Shown piece by piece: positions 7,102 to 12,576 of a DNA stretch of 12,576 nucleotides. Position 1 is the stretch's first letter; every line of letters begins with the position of its first letter. The stretch comes from RGIG7300 sp045649645 (GTDB lineage Bacteria; Bacillota; Clostridia; Oscillospirales; CAG-272): NCBI GenBank assembly GCA_045649645.1, contig JAZRQH010000130.1:1-12576 (forward strand), in the 5' to 3' direction. Under the pieces are notes generated by a model. The model saw only the letters and a list, made by a program, of their open reading frames with translations. It had not been told where the DNA came from and ran no database searches. The position numbers and the translations under genes are program-made.

Positions 7102-7434
7102 ATGGACACTAAACGCTTTTCAAAAAACGATAACGGCTTCATATGCGCCCACTGCGGTGCCGAAATTGAGCCTCTGGGCTATACCTCCCGTAACCACTGC
7201 CCTGTTTGCCTGTGGTCACTGCACGTAGACGTGAACCCCGGCGACCGTGCAAACGAGTGCCGTGCTCCCATGGAGCCCATCGGCTGCGTTACCGACCCCA
7301 AGAAGGGCTATATCATAATCCACCGCTGTACAAAGTGCGGAGAGATCAAGCGAAACAAGGCTGCCCATGAGGCAAAAAATCAGCCCGACGATATAAACAA
7401 GCTTATTGCTCTTACAGCAAAGCATATTGATTAA
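7102..7434 (+). CDS. RNHCP domain zinc-ribbon protein
   Basis: The 110-residue protein matches the RNHCP family (Pfam PF12647), named after the motif seen here at residues 30-34. Function is unknown. Likely zinc ligands come in pairs: CAHC (15-18) and C33/C36 of the CPVC segment, with further C53, C62 and CTKC (76-79). The family segments SRNHCPVCLWSLHVD and HRCTKCGEIKRNK are present, so the gene looks intact. AAGGA (7091-7095) lies six bases before the ATG, with TATAAT upstream. It is divergent from the small membrane protein gene and 71 bases ahead of the MinD-like gene, which has its own promoter. No clear terminator follows. A role in nucleic acid binding is plausible for a zinc ribbon but is not shown. 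Confidence 0.88.
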   Translation: MDTKRFSKNDNGFICAHCGAEIEPLGYTSRNHCPVCLWSLHVDVNPGDRANECRAPMEPIGCVTDPKKGYIIIHRCTKCGEIKRNKAAHEAKNQPDDINKLIALTAKHID

Positions 7435-7449
7435 TTACCTATTATTTTA

Positions 7450-7478
7450 TTGACTTTGATAAATAATTGTGATATCAT
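7450..7478 (+). promoter_or_regulatory. Sigma-A promoter of the MinD-like/MGS-like operon
   Basis: The -35 TTGACT (7450-7455) and -10 TATCAT (7473-7478) are separated by an ideal 17-base spacer. The predicted transcript starts near 7485 with a leader of about 20 bases, containing the SD GGGGAGG (7494-7500). Confidence 0.75.
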
Positions 7479-7505
7479 ATACTAAAGTATGCTGGGGAGG
7501 TAGTT

Positions 7506-8291
7506 ATGTCAAAAACCAATATTGTTATGATAACCTCCTGTAAGGGCGGTGTAGGCAAGACTACGGTATGTGCCAATCTTGCTATGACTCTTGCAAAGCT
7601 GGGCAAAAAGGTGCTTATGCTTGACTGCGACTTCGGTATGAGATGCCTCGATCTGGTATGCGGTCTTGAAGACAAGTGCATGTACGATATCTGCGACGTT
7701 ATCGTCCGCCATATCAGCTACGACAAGGCGGTCGTCCGCGACGAGCGAAGCGAAAATCTCTTTTTCCTTGCTGCTCCCTACAGATACGAGAACGATATAA
7801 CCGTACCCGCATTCAAAAAATTTATAAACAGTATATCATCTGCCCTTGAGCTCGATTATATATTCATAGACACTCACGGCGGCAACGGCCCCGAGATAGA
7901 GCTGGGTGCGGCGGTATGTGACCTTGCGCTTATAATAGCCACCCATCAGAGTGCAGCCCTGCGCGCCGCAGAGCAGACAAATCAGCGACTCTGCGATCTG
8001 GGAGTGCCCAAGACCAAGCTTGTCATCAACAGCTTTGACGAGCAGAGAGTCAAGCACGGCGAGCTGCCGGGTATAATAGATATTATCGACAGGACCTACG
8101 TCAAGCTCATCGGTGTTATCCCCACCGACCACACCTTTGTTCTGGCTCAGCGTAACGGAAAGCTTATCGACAGCTTTGGTATAACCAACACGGTCCGCGC
8201 GTTCTTTAATATCGCATTACGCATCGAGGGTATGAATATTCCCTTGATGAAGGATTTTAAGAAAACAGACAGAAAAATAATTCTAAAGTAA
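7506..8291 (+). CDS. MinD-like ATPase (ParA/MinD family), divergent
   Basis: The 261 residues align along their length with MinD, the membrane ATPase that positions the division site. The deviant Walker A motif is KGGVGKTT (13-20), with signature lysine K13 and P-loop K18. The next motif LDCDFGMRCLDLVCGLED (from residue 39) matches the MinD segment containing its catalytic aspartate (here D42). Differences from standard MinD are clear: the DxPAGIE switch motif is replaced by DTHGGNGPE (from D122, two residues longer), and the protein stops about 14 residues after the IPLM segment, so the amphipathic membrane-targeting helix is absent or reduced to a short basic tail. It has a good promoter, a strong SD, and is 21 bases upstream of the MGS-like gene. 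minC and minE are not nearby. It may be a MinD paralogue with a new role. Confidence 0.85.
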   Translation: MSKTNIVMITSCKGGVGKTTVCANLAMTLAKLGKKVLMLDCDFGMRCLDLVCGLEDKCMYDICDVIVRHISYDKAVVRDERSENLFFLAAPYRYENDITVPAFKKFINSISSALELDYIFIDTHGGNGPEIELGAAVCDLALIIATHQSAALRAAEQTNQRLCDLGVPKTKLVINSFDEQRVKHGELPGIIDIIDRTYVKLIGVIPTDHTFVLAQRNGKLIDSFGITNTVRAFFNIALRIEGMNIPLMKDFKKTDRKIILK

Positions 8292-8312
8292 ACCGTCAAT
8301 AATAAGGAAAGG

Positions 8313-8741
8313 GTGAATAAAGTGCATATAGCAATCATAGCAGACGACAAGAAGAAGGAGCTGATGACTCAGTTCTGTATCGCATACTGCGGTATACTGA
8401 ACAAGCACGAGCTCTGCGCCACAAATATCACAGGTAAGTATATTTCGGAAGCTACAGGCCTTGAGATCGAGAAGCTTATGGCAGGCTCGGTAGGTGGACT
8501 GCAGCAGATACTGTCCCGCGTTGCATATGACGAGATAGATATGGTTCTCTATATGCGTGACCCCGACGCCTTCCATTCTATGGATGAAAAGGAATCAATT
8601 GACAACCTGTTCAGACTGTGTGACATACACAGCGTACCCCTTGCAACCAATATCGCCACCGCAGAGGTACTGATCAACGGTCTTGAGCGCGGTGATCTGG
8701 CTTGGAGAGAGATCTACAATCCAAAAGTAAAATATTTTTAA
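8313..8741 (+). CDS. Methylglyoxal-synthase-like protein, probably without MGS activity
   Basis: The 142 residues clearly belong to the methylglyoxal synthase fold and family; true MgsA converts dihydroxyacetone phosphate to methylglyoxal and phosphate. Conserved segments include IAIIADDKKK (6-15), ISEATGLEI, RDP (82-84), LFRLCDIHSVPLATNIATAEVLI and GLERGDLAWREI. Key residues are altered compared with E. coli: the catalytic Asp71 in GGDQQ is L63 (GGLQQ), His19 is D11, the TGTTG phosphate loop reads TNITG, and the H98/D101 region is rewritten with two extra residues. Activity is therefore doubtful; a ligand-sensing role is possible. The start is GTG 8313, or GTG 8322, which better matches family N-termini; AAGGA (8304-8308) precedes both. 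The gene is co-transcribed with the MinD-like ATPase and ends at a strong terminator. Confidence 0.87.
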   Translation: MNKVHIAIIADDKKKELMTQFCIAYCGILNKHELCATNITGKYISEATGLEIEKLMAGSVGGLQQILSRVAYDEIDMVLYMRDPDAFHSMDEKESIDNLFRLCDIHSVPLATNIATAEVLINGLERGDLAWREIYNPKVKYF

Positions 8742-8765
8742 AAGCAGGCGATACGCCTGCTTTTT
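8740..8765 (+). terminator. Strong intrinsic terminator after the MGS-like gene
   Basis: AAAAGCAGGCG (8740-8750) pairs with CGCCTGCTTTT (8754-8764) around an ATA loop, and TTTTT runs through 8761-8765. The left arm overlaps the stop codon. Only 22 bases remain before cinA. Confidence 0.85.
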
Positions 8766-8787
8766 ATATTAGCAAAGGATCCAAAAG

Positions 8788-10032
8788 ATGATTATCAGAA
8801 CTGCAGAGATTTTATGTGTCGGCACAGAGATACTTCTGGGCGACATAGTAAACACCAACGCCGCATATCTGTCCCGTGAGCTTGCTTCTCTCGGAATTTC
8901 CCAGTACAGACAGAGTGTTATTGGCGACAACAGCGAAAGACTGACGGAAACTATAAAGGACTGCCTCGGCAATTGCGATCTTCTTATTATGACAGGCGGA
9001 CTGGGTCCCACCTATGATGATATAACCAAGGAGACCGTGGCAAAGGCTATAGGCAGAAACCTCTATGAGGATGCTGAGGTCCTTGATCATATTGAAAGTT
9101 ATTTCAAAAGAAGAGGCCGCACTATGACCGATAACAACCGCAAGCAGGCAAACGTTATCGAGGGATCAACGGTACTCAAGAACACCTGCGGCACAGCACC
9201 CGGTGTATTCTGTGAGGCAGACGGCAAGGTTATAATCCTCCTGCCCGGTCCTCCCTCCGAGATGATGCCTATGTGGCAAAACGAGGCAAAGCCTCTTGTG
9301 GCGCAGTACTGCGATAAGGTGCTGGTATCAAGAAACATCAACTTTGTAGGCATAGGCGAATCCGCTCTCGCCGAAAAGCTGGGCGATATGATGGAAAAGG
9401 CTACAAACCCCACTATTGCTCCCTACTGCAAGACAGGCGAGGTACGTCTTCGTGTTACAGCCTCCGCCGACACCCGTGAAAAGGCTGTTGCGCTGTGCAT
9501 GGATACCGTAGAGGATATAAAGGCCACCGAGGTAGGTAAATATATCTACGGCTACGACACCACCCTTGAGGAAGCGGTTGTAAACACTCTTCGCAGAAAG
9601 AATAAGATCCTTTCCACAGCCGAGAGCTGTACGGGAGGACTTATTGCCAAGATGATAACCGACGTTCCCGGAGCATCCGACGTGTTCTTCGGCGGTGTCA
9701 ACAGCTATCATAACATCATCAAGAACAAGGTTCTGGGCGTTTCAAGCCGCAGACTTGATAAGTACGGCGCTGTATCCCACCAGGTAGCTGTCAAGATGGC
9801 AGAAGGAGTCAGAGCTCTTATGAACTCGGATATCAGCGTTGCGGTAACCGGTATAGCAGGCCCCGGCGGCGGAACCGAGGAAAAGCCCGTAGGTCTTGTA
9901 TATATCGCAGTCTGCCACAACGGCAAGACTACGGTTAAAAAATACAAGTTCGGTCATACCCTCTCCCGCGAAAAGATAAGAGAGCTGACCGCCGTAAATG
10001 CACTGACAGATGTACTTGAAGCTATAAAATAA
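8788..10032 (+). CDS. cinA: CinA-like protein (competence/damage-inducible protein A; NMN deamidase-type C-terminal domain)
   Basis: The 414 residues have the standard two-domain CinA layout. The N-terminal MoaB/MogA-like domain (about 1-170) opens with AEILCVGTEILLGDIVNTN and has TGGLGPTYDDIT at 69-80. The C-terminal CinA/PncC domain (about 255-412) has AESCTGG (278-284), the segment GASDVFFGGVNSY and AVTGIAGPGGGTEEKPVG. In characterised homologues these domains act as an ADP-ribose pyrophosphatase-type enzyme and an NMN deamidase in pyridine nucleotide salvage; some species express the gene with competence. Both domains look complete. AAAGGA (8774-8779) is 8 bases before the ATG. The terminator of the previous gene ends 22 bases upstream, which leaves no room for a whole promoter, so transcription must come from read-through or from inside the previous gene. 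Confidence 0.94.
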   Translation: MIIRTAEILCVGTEILLGDIVNTNAAYLSRELASLGISQYRQSVIGDNSERLTETIKDCLGNCDLLIMTGGLGPTYDDITKETVAKAIGRNLYEDAEVLDHIESYFKRRGRTMTDNNRKQANVIEGSTVLKNTCGTAPGVFCEADGKVIILLPGPPSEMMPMWQNEAKPLVAQYCDKVLVSRNINFVGIGESALAEKLGDMMEKATNPTIAPYCKTGEVRLRVTASADTREKAVALCMDTVEDIKATEVGKYIYGYDTTLEEAVVNTLRRKNKILSTAESCTGGLIAKMITDVPGASDVFFGGVNSYHNIIKNKVLGVSSRRLDKYGAVSHQVAVKMAEGVRALMNSDISVAVTGIAGPGGGTEEKPVGLVYIAVCHNGKTTVKKYKFGHTLSREKIRELTAVNALTDVLEAIK

Positions 10033-10036
10033 AACA

Positions 10037-10064
10037 GATTTCCGTGCCATTTGGCACGGAAATC
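10037..10064 (+). terminator. Terminator after cinA
   Basis: GATTTCCGTGCC (10037-10048) pairs perfectly with GGCACGGAAATC (10053-10064) with an ATTT loop, followed by TTCCTTTAATT. The 12-bp stem is strong and the tail is moderately T-rich. Confidence 0.75.
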
Positions 10065-10066
10065 TT

Positions 10067-10099
10067 CCTTTAATTACGCATTACGAATTACGCATTACG
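10067..10099. repeat. AATTACG/CATTACG heptamer repeat, copy 2
   Basis: These 33 bases are identical to 6599-6631: a CCTTT leader and two alternations of AATTACG and CATTACG. It lies between two hairpin terminators at the convergent cinA/kinase junction. After this point the two copies differ (CATTTATAA here). Confidence 0.85.
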
Positions 10100-10106
10100 C
10101 ATTTAT

Positions 10107-10134
10107 AAAAAGGAGACCGTAAGGTCTCCTTTTT
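10107..10134. terminator. Bidirectional terminator between cinA and the kinase gene
   Basis: AAAAAGGAGACC (10107-10118) pairs perfectly with GGTCTCCTTTTT (10123-10134) around a GTAA loop. T runs flank the stem on both strands, so it can terminate transcription in both directions. It overlaps the stop codon of the minus-strand kinase gene. Confidence 0.85.
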
Positions 10135-11104
10135 AGTTATCGCTATACTTATAGATGAAATCCTTATATTCTTCCTTTAAGAACTCGATCATCTCGTCGG
10201 TGATCTCCTCGCCGTCGTAGTGAGGCTTAGCAAGTACGCCGCCGATGATAGGCTCAAAGTAAGGAGCAAGAACCTTGCGCTCGGGCTGGAACTCATGGAT
10301 ATACTCACAAAATGCCTCAAACATAAGGGGATCGTTCTTCCAATGTCCGCCCTCGGTTACGATGGGTATATCGATAGGAGCCTCAGAGCGGTTGATCAGA
10401 CCTATGGTCTGCTCTGCCAGACGTGCCGCACACTCACGGAGAAGGTGCTTTGCTATCTCGTCGCCGCGACGTGCCGCCTTACCTACGCAGGGAGCACAGC
10501 TTGCAAGTGCGGGAATAGGATCTCTACCCTCAAAGTGGTATACGTTATATCCTGCTTCGCCTATATCCTTGGCATTGAAGTGCTCGCAGATAAACTGGGT
10601 CATAAGGGTAGAAGGACCGCGCTTTTCGTAGTCCTTGATGCACTCGGCAAACGCCATACGCGCCATATGATATCCGCTGCCCTCGTCGTGAATAACAGAG
10701 CCGAAAGCGCCTGCCTCATAGCAGGTCTTCTCGTCCTTGGGCCAAAAGATAACGGAGCCTGTGCCGGAAAGAGCGGTGATAGCGCTTCCGTATACAAATG
10801 CAGCAAGAAGACCCATCTTGGCCTCGCCGCTTACGTGATTTTCGTTATTTACCTTGATCTTCTCCTTGAGAGTACCGAGGATAATGCCGGAGAAAGCACC
10901 GTATACGTTCTCTATCTCGGTAACGCCTGTTCCGTCAAGAAGCTCGTCCATAAGCTTGTTGGCATTGGCAATTACGGTCTCACGGCCGGTGGACGCGGTA
11001 TTCATACCCGTCATTCTTGCATGTCTTATCTTCCTCAGATTCTCGTCAAAGAGGATGGCCTCCACCTTGGAGCCGCCTCCGTCAAATGCTACGTAATATT
11101 TCAT
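10133..11104 (-). CDS. BadF/BadG/BcrA/BcrD-type sugar kinase (N-acetylglucosamine/N-acetylmuramate kinase-like)
   Basis: The 323 residues belong to the ASKHA-fold BadF/NagK group that phosphorylates amino sugars such as GlcNAc or MurNAc with ATP. Seen in the sequence: phosphate-1 loop DGGGSK (8-13), SGTGS (113-117), GAFGSVIHDEGSGY (132-145), and a C-terminal adenosine-type segment TEGGHWK (250-256) with PIIGGVLAK (285-293). The position usually holding the catalytic Asp (often in an ND pair about 18-20 residues before SGTGS) appears to be E94, an unusual change that should be confirmed by alignment. GAGG, overlapping the stop of the upstream SIS gene, lies six bases before the ATG, and the gap is 8 bases, so translation is coupled. 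The pairing with a SIS protein favours amino-sugar metabolism; the real substrate is unknown. Confidence 0.85.
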   Translation of the reverse strand: MKYYVAFDGGGSKVEAILFDENLRKIRHARMTGMNTASTGRETVIANANKLMDELLDGTGVTEIENVYGAFSGIILGTLKEKIKVNNENHVSGEAKMGLLAAFVYGSAITALSGTGSVIFWPKDEKTCYEAGAFGSVIHDEGSGYHMARMAFAECIKDYEKRGPSTLMTQFICEHFNAKDIGEAGYNVYHFEGRDPIPALASCAPCVGKAARRGDEIAKHLLRECAARLAEQTIGLINRSEAPIDIPIVTEGGHWKNDPLMFEAFCEYIHEFQPERKVLAPYFEPIIGGVLAKPHYDGEEITDEMIEFLKEEYKDFIYKYSDN

Positions 11105-11112
11105 TTACGACC

Positions 11113-11850
11113 TCACATATAGAAAATATTGTCTTTGTATTCGTTGAGTATCTTTGCGTTATGCTCGGTACCGCCGTCGATGTTGGCAGACAGGAATACG
11201 GGAGGAGTAACTCCCTTGCCGATAAGCTTCTCCTCTGCCTCGATAACAAGAGCATTAAGAAGTGCCGCACCTACTGCGGTGGAGGTAGGGCCCGTCTTCT
11301 CTGCAAGGCCCTCAAGCTTAATGGATGCGTCACTGATACAGCCGCAGTTGTCGATAACGATATCGCACACCTCATAGAGCTTCTTGCCCGAGGGAGCACG
11401 GCTTGTAACCGCAGAGGAATACTCAAGGTTGGTGATCGCTACAGTCTTTACCCCGTGCTTTGCGGCCTCCTCTGCCATCTCTACGGGAACGGTGTTTCTG
11501 CCCGAAACCGAGTGGATGATAAGCACGTCGCCCTTTTTAAGCTTGTTTTCGTCAAAGATTATCTTTGCCAGACCCGGAAGTCTCTCGAGCATACTGGTCA
11601 TGGTAACGGGACGGGTGTTAAGCATAAATCCGGGGAAAAAGATGGGATTTATGGTAACCATACCGCCGCTGCGGTAGAATATCTCCTCTGCAAGGATACC
11701 CGCGTGGGAGCAGCCGAAGGCGTATACGTTGTTCTTCTTTTCGGTTGCCTCGCAGATGAGGTCTGCGGCGTGATCTATAGCCTCCGCGCCCTTAGCCCAG
11801 GCACGGCTGATACAGTCTATTACACCGTCGATATAAAGCTTTCCGTTCAT
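11113..11850 (-). CDS. SIS-domain phosphosugar-binding protein, UPF0309/COG4821 type
   Basis: The 245 residues match the uncharacterised UPF0309 (COG4821) group of SIS-domain proteins, which bind phosphosugars. Group features are VYAFGCSHAGILAEEIFYR (42-60; most relatives have GTGHS near here), the segment NPIFFPGF (68-75), SVSGRN (114-119) followed by PVEMAEEA, and EKTGPTSTAVGAALLNAL (184-201). It is not MurQ: the N-terminal MurQ signature is missing. AAGGAGG lies 7 bases before the ATG and overlaps the end of the DUF554 gene. The kinase starts 8 bases after the stop. The kinase-SIS neighbourhood resembles the MurK-MurQ pairing known in Clostridium acetobutylicum, so a sugar-phosphate isomerase or lyase role is a reasonable inference, but no activity can be read from the sequence. 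Confidence 0.85.
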   Translation of the reverse strand: MNGKLYIDGVIDCISRAWAKGAEAIDHAADLICEATEKKNNVYAFGCSHAGILAEEIFYRSGGMVTINPIFFPGFMLNTRPVTMTSMLERLPGLAKIIFDENKLKKGDVLIIHSVSGRNTVPVEMAEEAAKHGVKTVAITNLEYSSAVTSRAPSGKKLYEVCDIVIDNCGCISDASIKLEGLAEKTGPTSTAVGAALLNALVIEAEEKLIGKGVTPPVFLSANIDGGTEHNAKILNEYKDNIFYM

Positions 11851-11862
11851 TATTCTACCTCC

Positions 11863-12576
11863 TTAATACAAGAAATCATATATAACGGGGATCTTTTCGA
11901 TTACGTATGCCATTGCACCCGCAAAAAACACCGCGGGAACAAGGTTCATTACCTTTATTTTAGTTATCTTGGTCACGTTGAGACCTATTGCCAGAATAAG
12001 TATATAGCCTACGCAGTTCATCTCGGCAATAACGAGGGTACTGAGGAAGGGCTCGACCCAATGTGCACACAGGGTTATGGTACCCTGATAGAGAAATACG
12101 GGAACCGCGGACAGAAGCACGCCGAAGCCTAACTGTGCCGCAAGAATAGTTGACATTATTCCGTCAAGCAGGCTCTTTATGTAGAGTGTGGTATGATTTC
12201 CCTCAAGACCACTCTGTAATGATCCGAGAATTGCCATTGCACCTACGCAGTATATAAGGGATGCGGTAACAAAACCCTCTGCTATGGTGGATTTGCTGTC
12301 ACCCTTTGCCAGCTTGTTCTGTATTCTCTCACCCAGACGGTTCATACGTCCGTCAAGGTCGCAGATATGACCGAGAATTCCACCCAAGGTCATGGCTATT
12401 ATGGTTATGAGCGAATTAGTATCAACTCCGTCAAGAGTATCTCCTGCAGAAAGGGCACCGGAAATGCCTATGTATATAACGCAAAGTCCTATACCCTTCA
12501 TCAGAAGGTCGCCCATCTTTTCGCTTATTGCTTTTTTGAATAAGAGACCAATACAGCCTAAAATTATGACTGCGAG
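11863..12576 (-). CDS. DUF554 family membrane protein (5' end outside window)
   Basis: The frame stays open to the right edge, adding 20 codons (LAVIILGCIGLLFKK and following) upstream of the first internal ATG at 12516. These match the usual DUF554 N-terminus, so the ATG at 12516 is not the start and only a few residues are missing. The visible 237 residues contain about seven hydrophobic helices and the family segments MKGIGLCVIYIGISGAL, MTLGGILGHICDLDGRM and the ISP-like C-terminal helices. DUF554 proteins (E. coli YqgA, B. subtilis YdfK) are inner-membrane proteins of unknown function. Here the gene is the first visible one of a tight operon with the SIS protein (12-base gap) and the kinase. 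A transport role for the sugar pathway is conceivable but unsupported. Confidence 0.88.
   Translation of the reverse strand, partial: LAVIILGCIGLLFKKAISEKMGDLLMKGIGLCVIYIGISGALSAGDTLDGVDTNSLITIIAMTLGGILGHICDLDGRMNRLGERIQNKLAKGDSKSTIAEGFVTASLIYCVGAMAILGSLQSGLEGNHTTLYIKSLLDGIMSTILAAQLGFGVLLSAVPVFLYQGTITLCAHWVEPFLSTLVIAEMNCVGYILILAIGLNVTKITKIKVMNLVPAVFFAGAMAYVIEKIPVIYDFLY

Noticed and set aside
8700..8735. Promoter for cinA inside the end of the MGS-like gene (TTGGAG with TAAAAT)
   Set aside because: The 20-base spacer is too long, and the terminator would lie downstream of it.
10220..11122. Plus-strand open frame of 300 codons opposite the kinase gene
   Set aside because: The minus-strand reading has clear kinase motifs; this one has none and is a shadow frame.
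11017..12132. Long plus-strand open frame (371 codons) opposite the SIS and DUF554 genes
   Set aside because: It spans two convincing minus-strand genes and their junction, its translation matches no family, and no promoter or SD supports it.
1..12576. tRNA, rRNA, riboswitch, insertion sequence or prophage elements
   Set aside because: I saw no tRNA-like cloverleaf, rRNA segment, transposase, integrase, terminal inverted repeats or recognisable riboswitch in either strand.

Overview
The window looks like a chromosomal segment from a low-to-mid GC Clostridia bacterium, most likely of the Ruminococcaceae/Oscillospiraceae. This is judged from Firmicute gene order (rplI-dnaB and tilS-hpt-ftsH), strong AAGGAGG-type ribosome binding sites, sigma-A-like promoters, many compact hairpin terminators, and RNHCP, DUF554 and BadF-type genes. 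The species cannot be named from sequence alone.

Layout. Bases 1-6587 (+) carry housekeeping genes: the 3' end of rplI (L9), dnaB (replicative helicase), tilS (tRNA-Ile lysidine synthetase), hpt (hypoxanthine phosphoribosyltransferase), ftsH (membrane AAA protease) and an rlmA-type 23S rRNA guanine methyltransferase. A hairpin-dense convergent junction (6574-6684) separates them from a small minus-strand gene (6693-6989) for a secreted or membrane-anchored His/Asp-rich protein. Divergent from it, on +, are an RNHCP zinc-ribbon protein (7102-7434), a MinD-like ATPase (7506-8291) under a good promoter, a methylglyoxal-synthase-like protein (8313-8741) and cinA (8788-10032). A second convergent junction (10037-10134) leads to a minus-strand operon read from the right edge: DUF554 membrane protein (5' end cut off), UPF0309/COG4821-type SIS-domain protein, and a BadF/NagK-type sugar kinase.

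How the genes work together. The left block covers translation, replication, tRNA modification, purine salvage and protein quality control in a conserved Firmicute order. The right operon pairs a kinase with a phosphosugar-binding SIS protein, suggesting amino-sugar or cell-wall sugar salvage. The most unusual unit is the MinD-like/MGS-like pair. In many Clostridia minD and mgsA lie in one cell-shape operon (minC-minD-minE-rodA-mgsA). Here they are adjacent with minC, minE and rodA absent. The MGS-like protein lacks residues expected for catalysis (His19 is Asp and Asp71 is Leu, E. coli numbering), and the MinD-like protein lacks the usual C-terminal membrane-targeting helix. This looks like a repurposed remnant of the min operon and is the best candidate for an undescribed system here.

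A second pattern is a 33-bp identical repeat built from AATTACG/CATTACG heptamers. It occurs once in each of the two convergent junctions, each time between two hairpin terminators.
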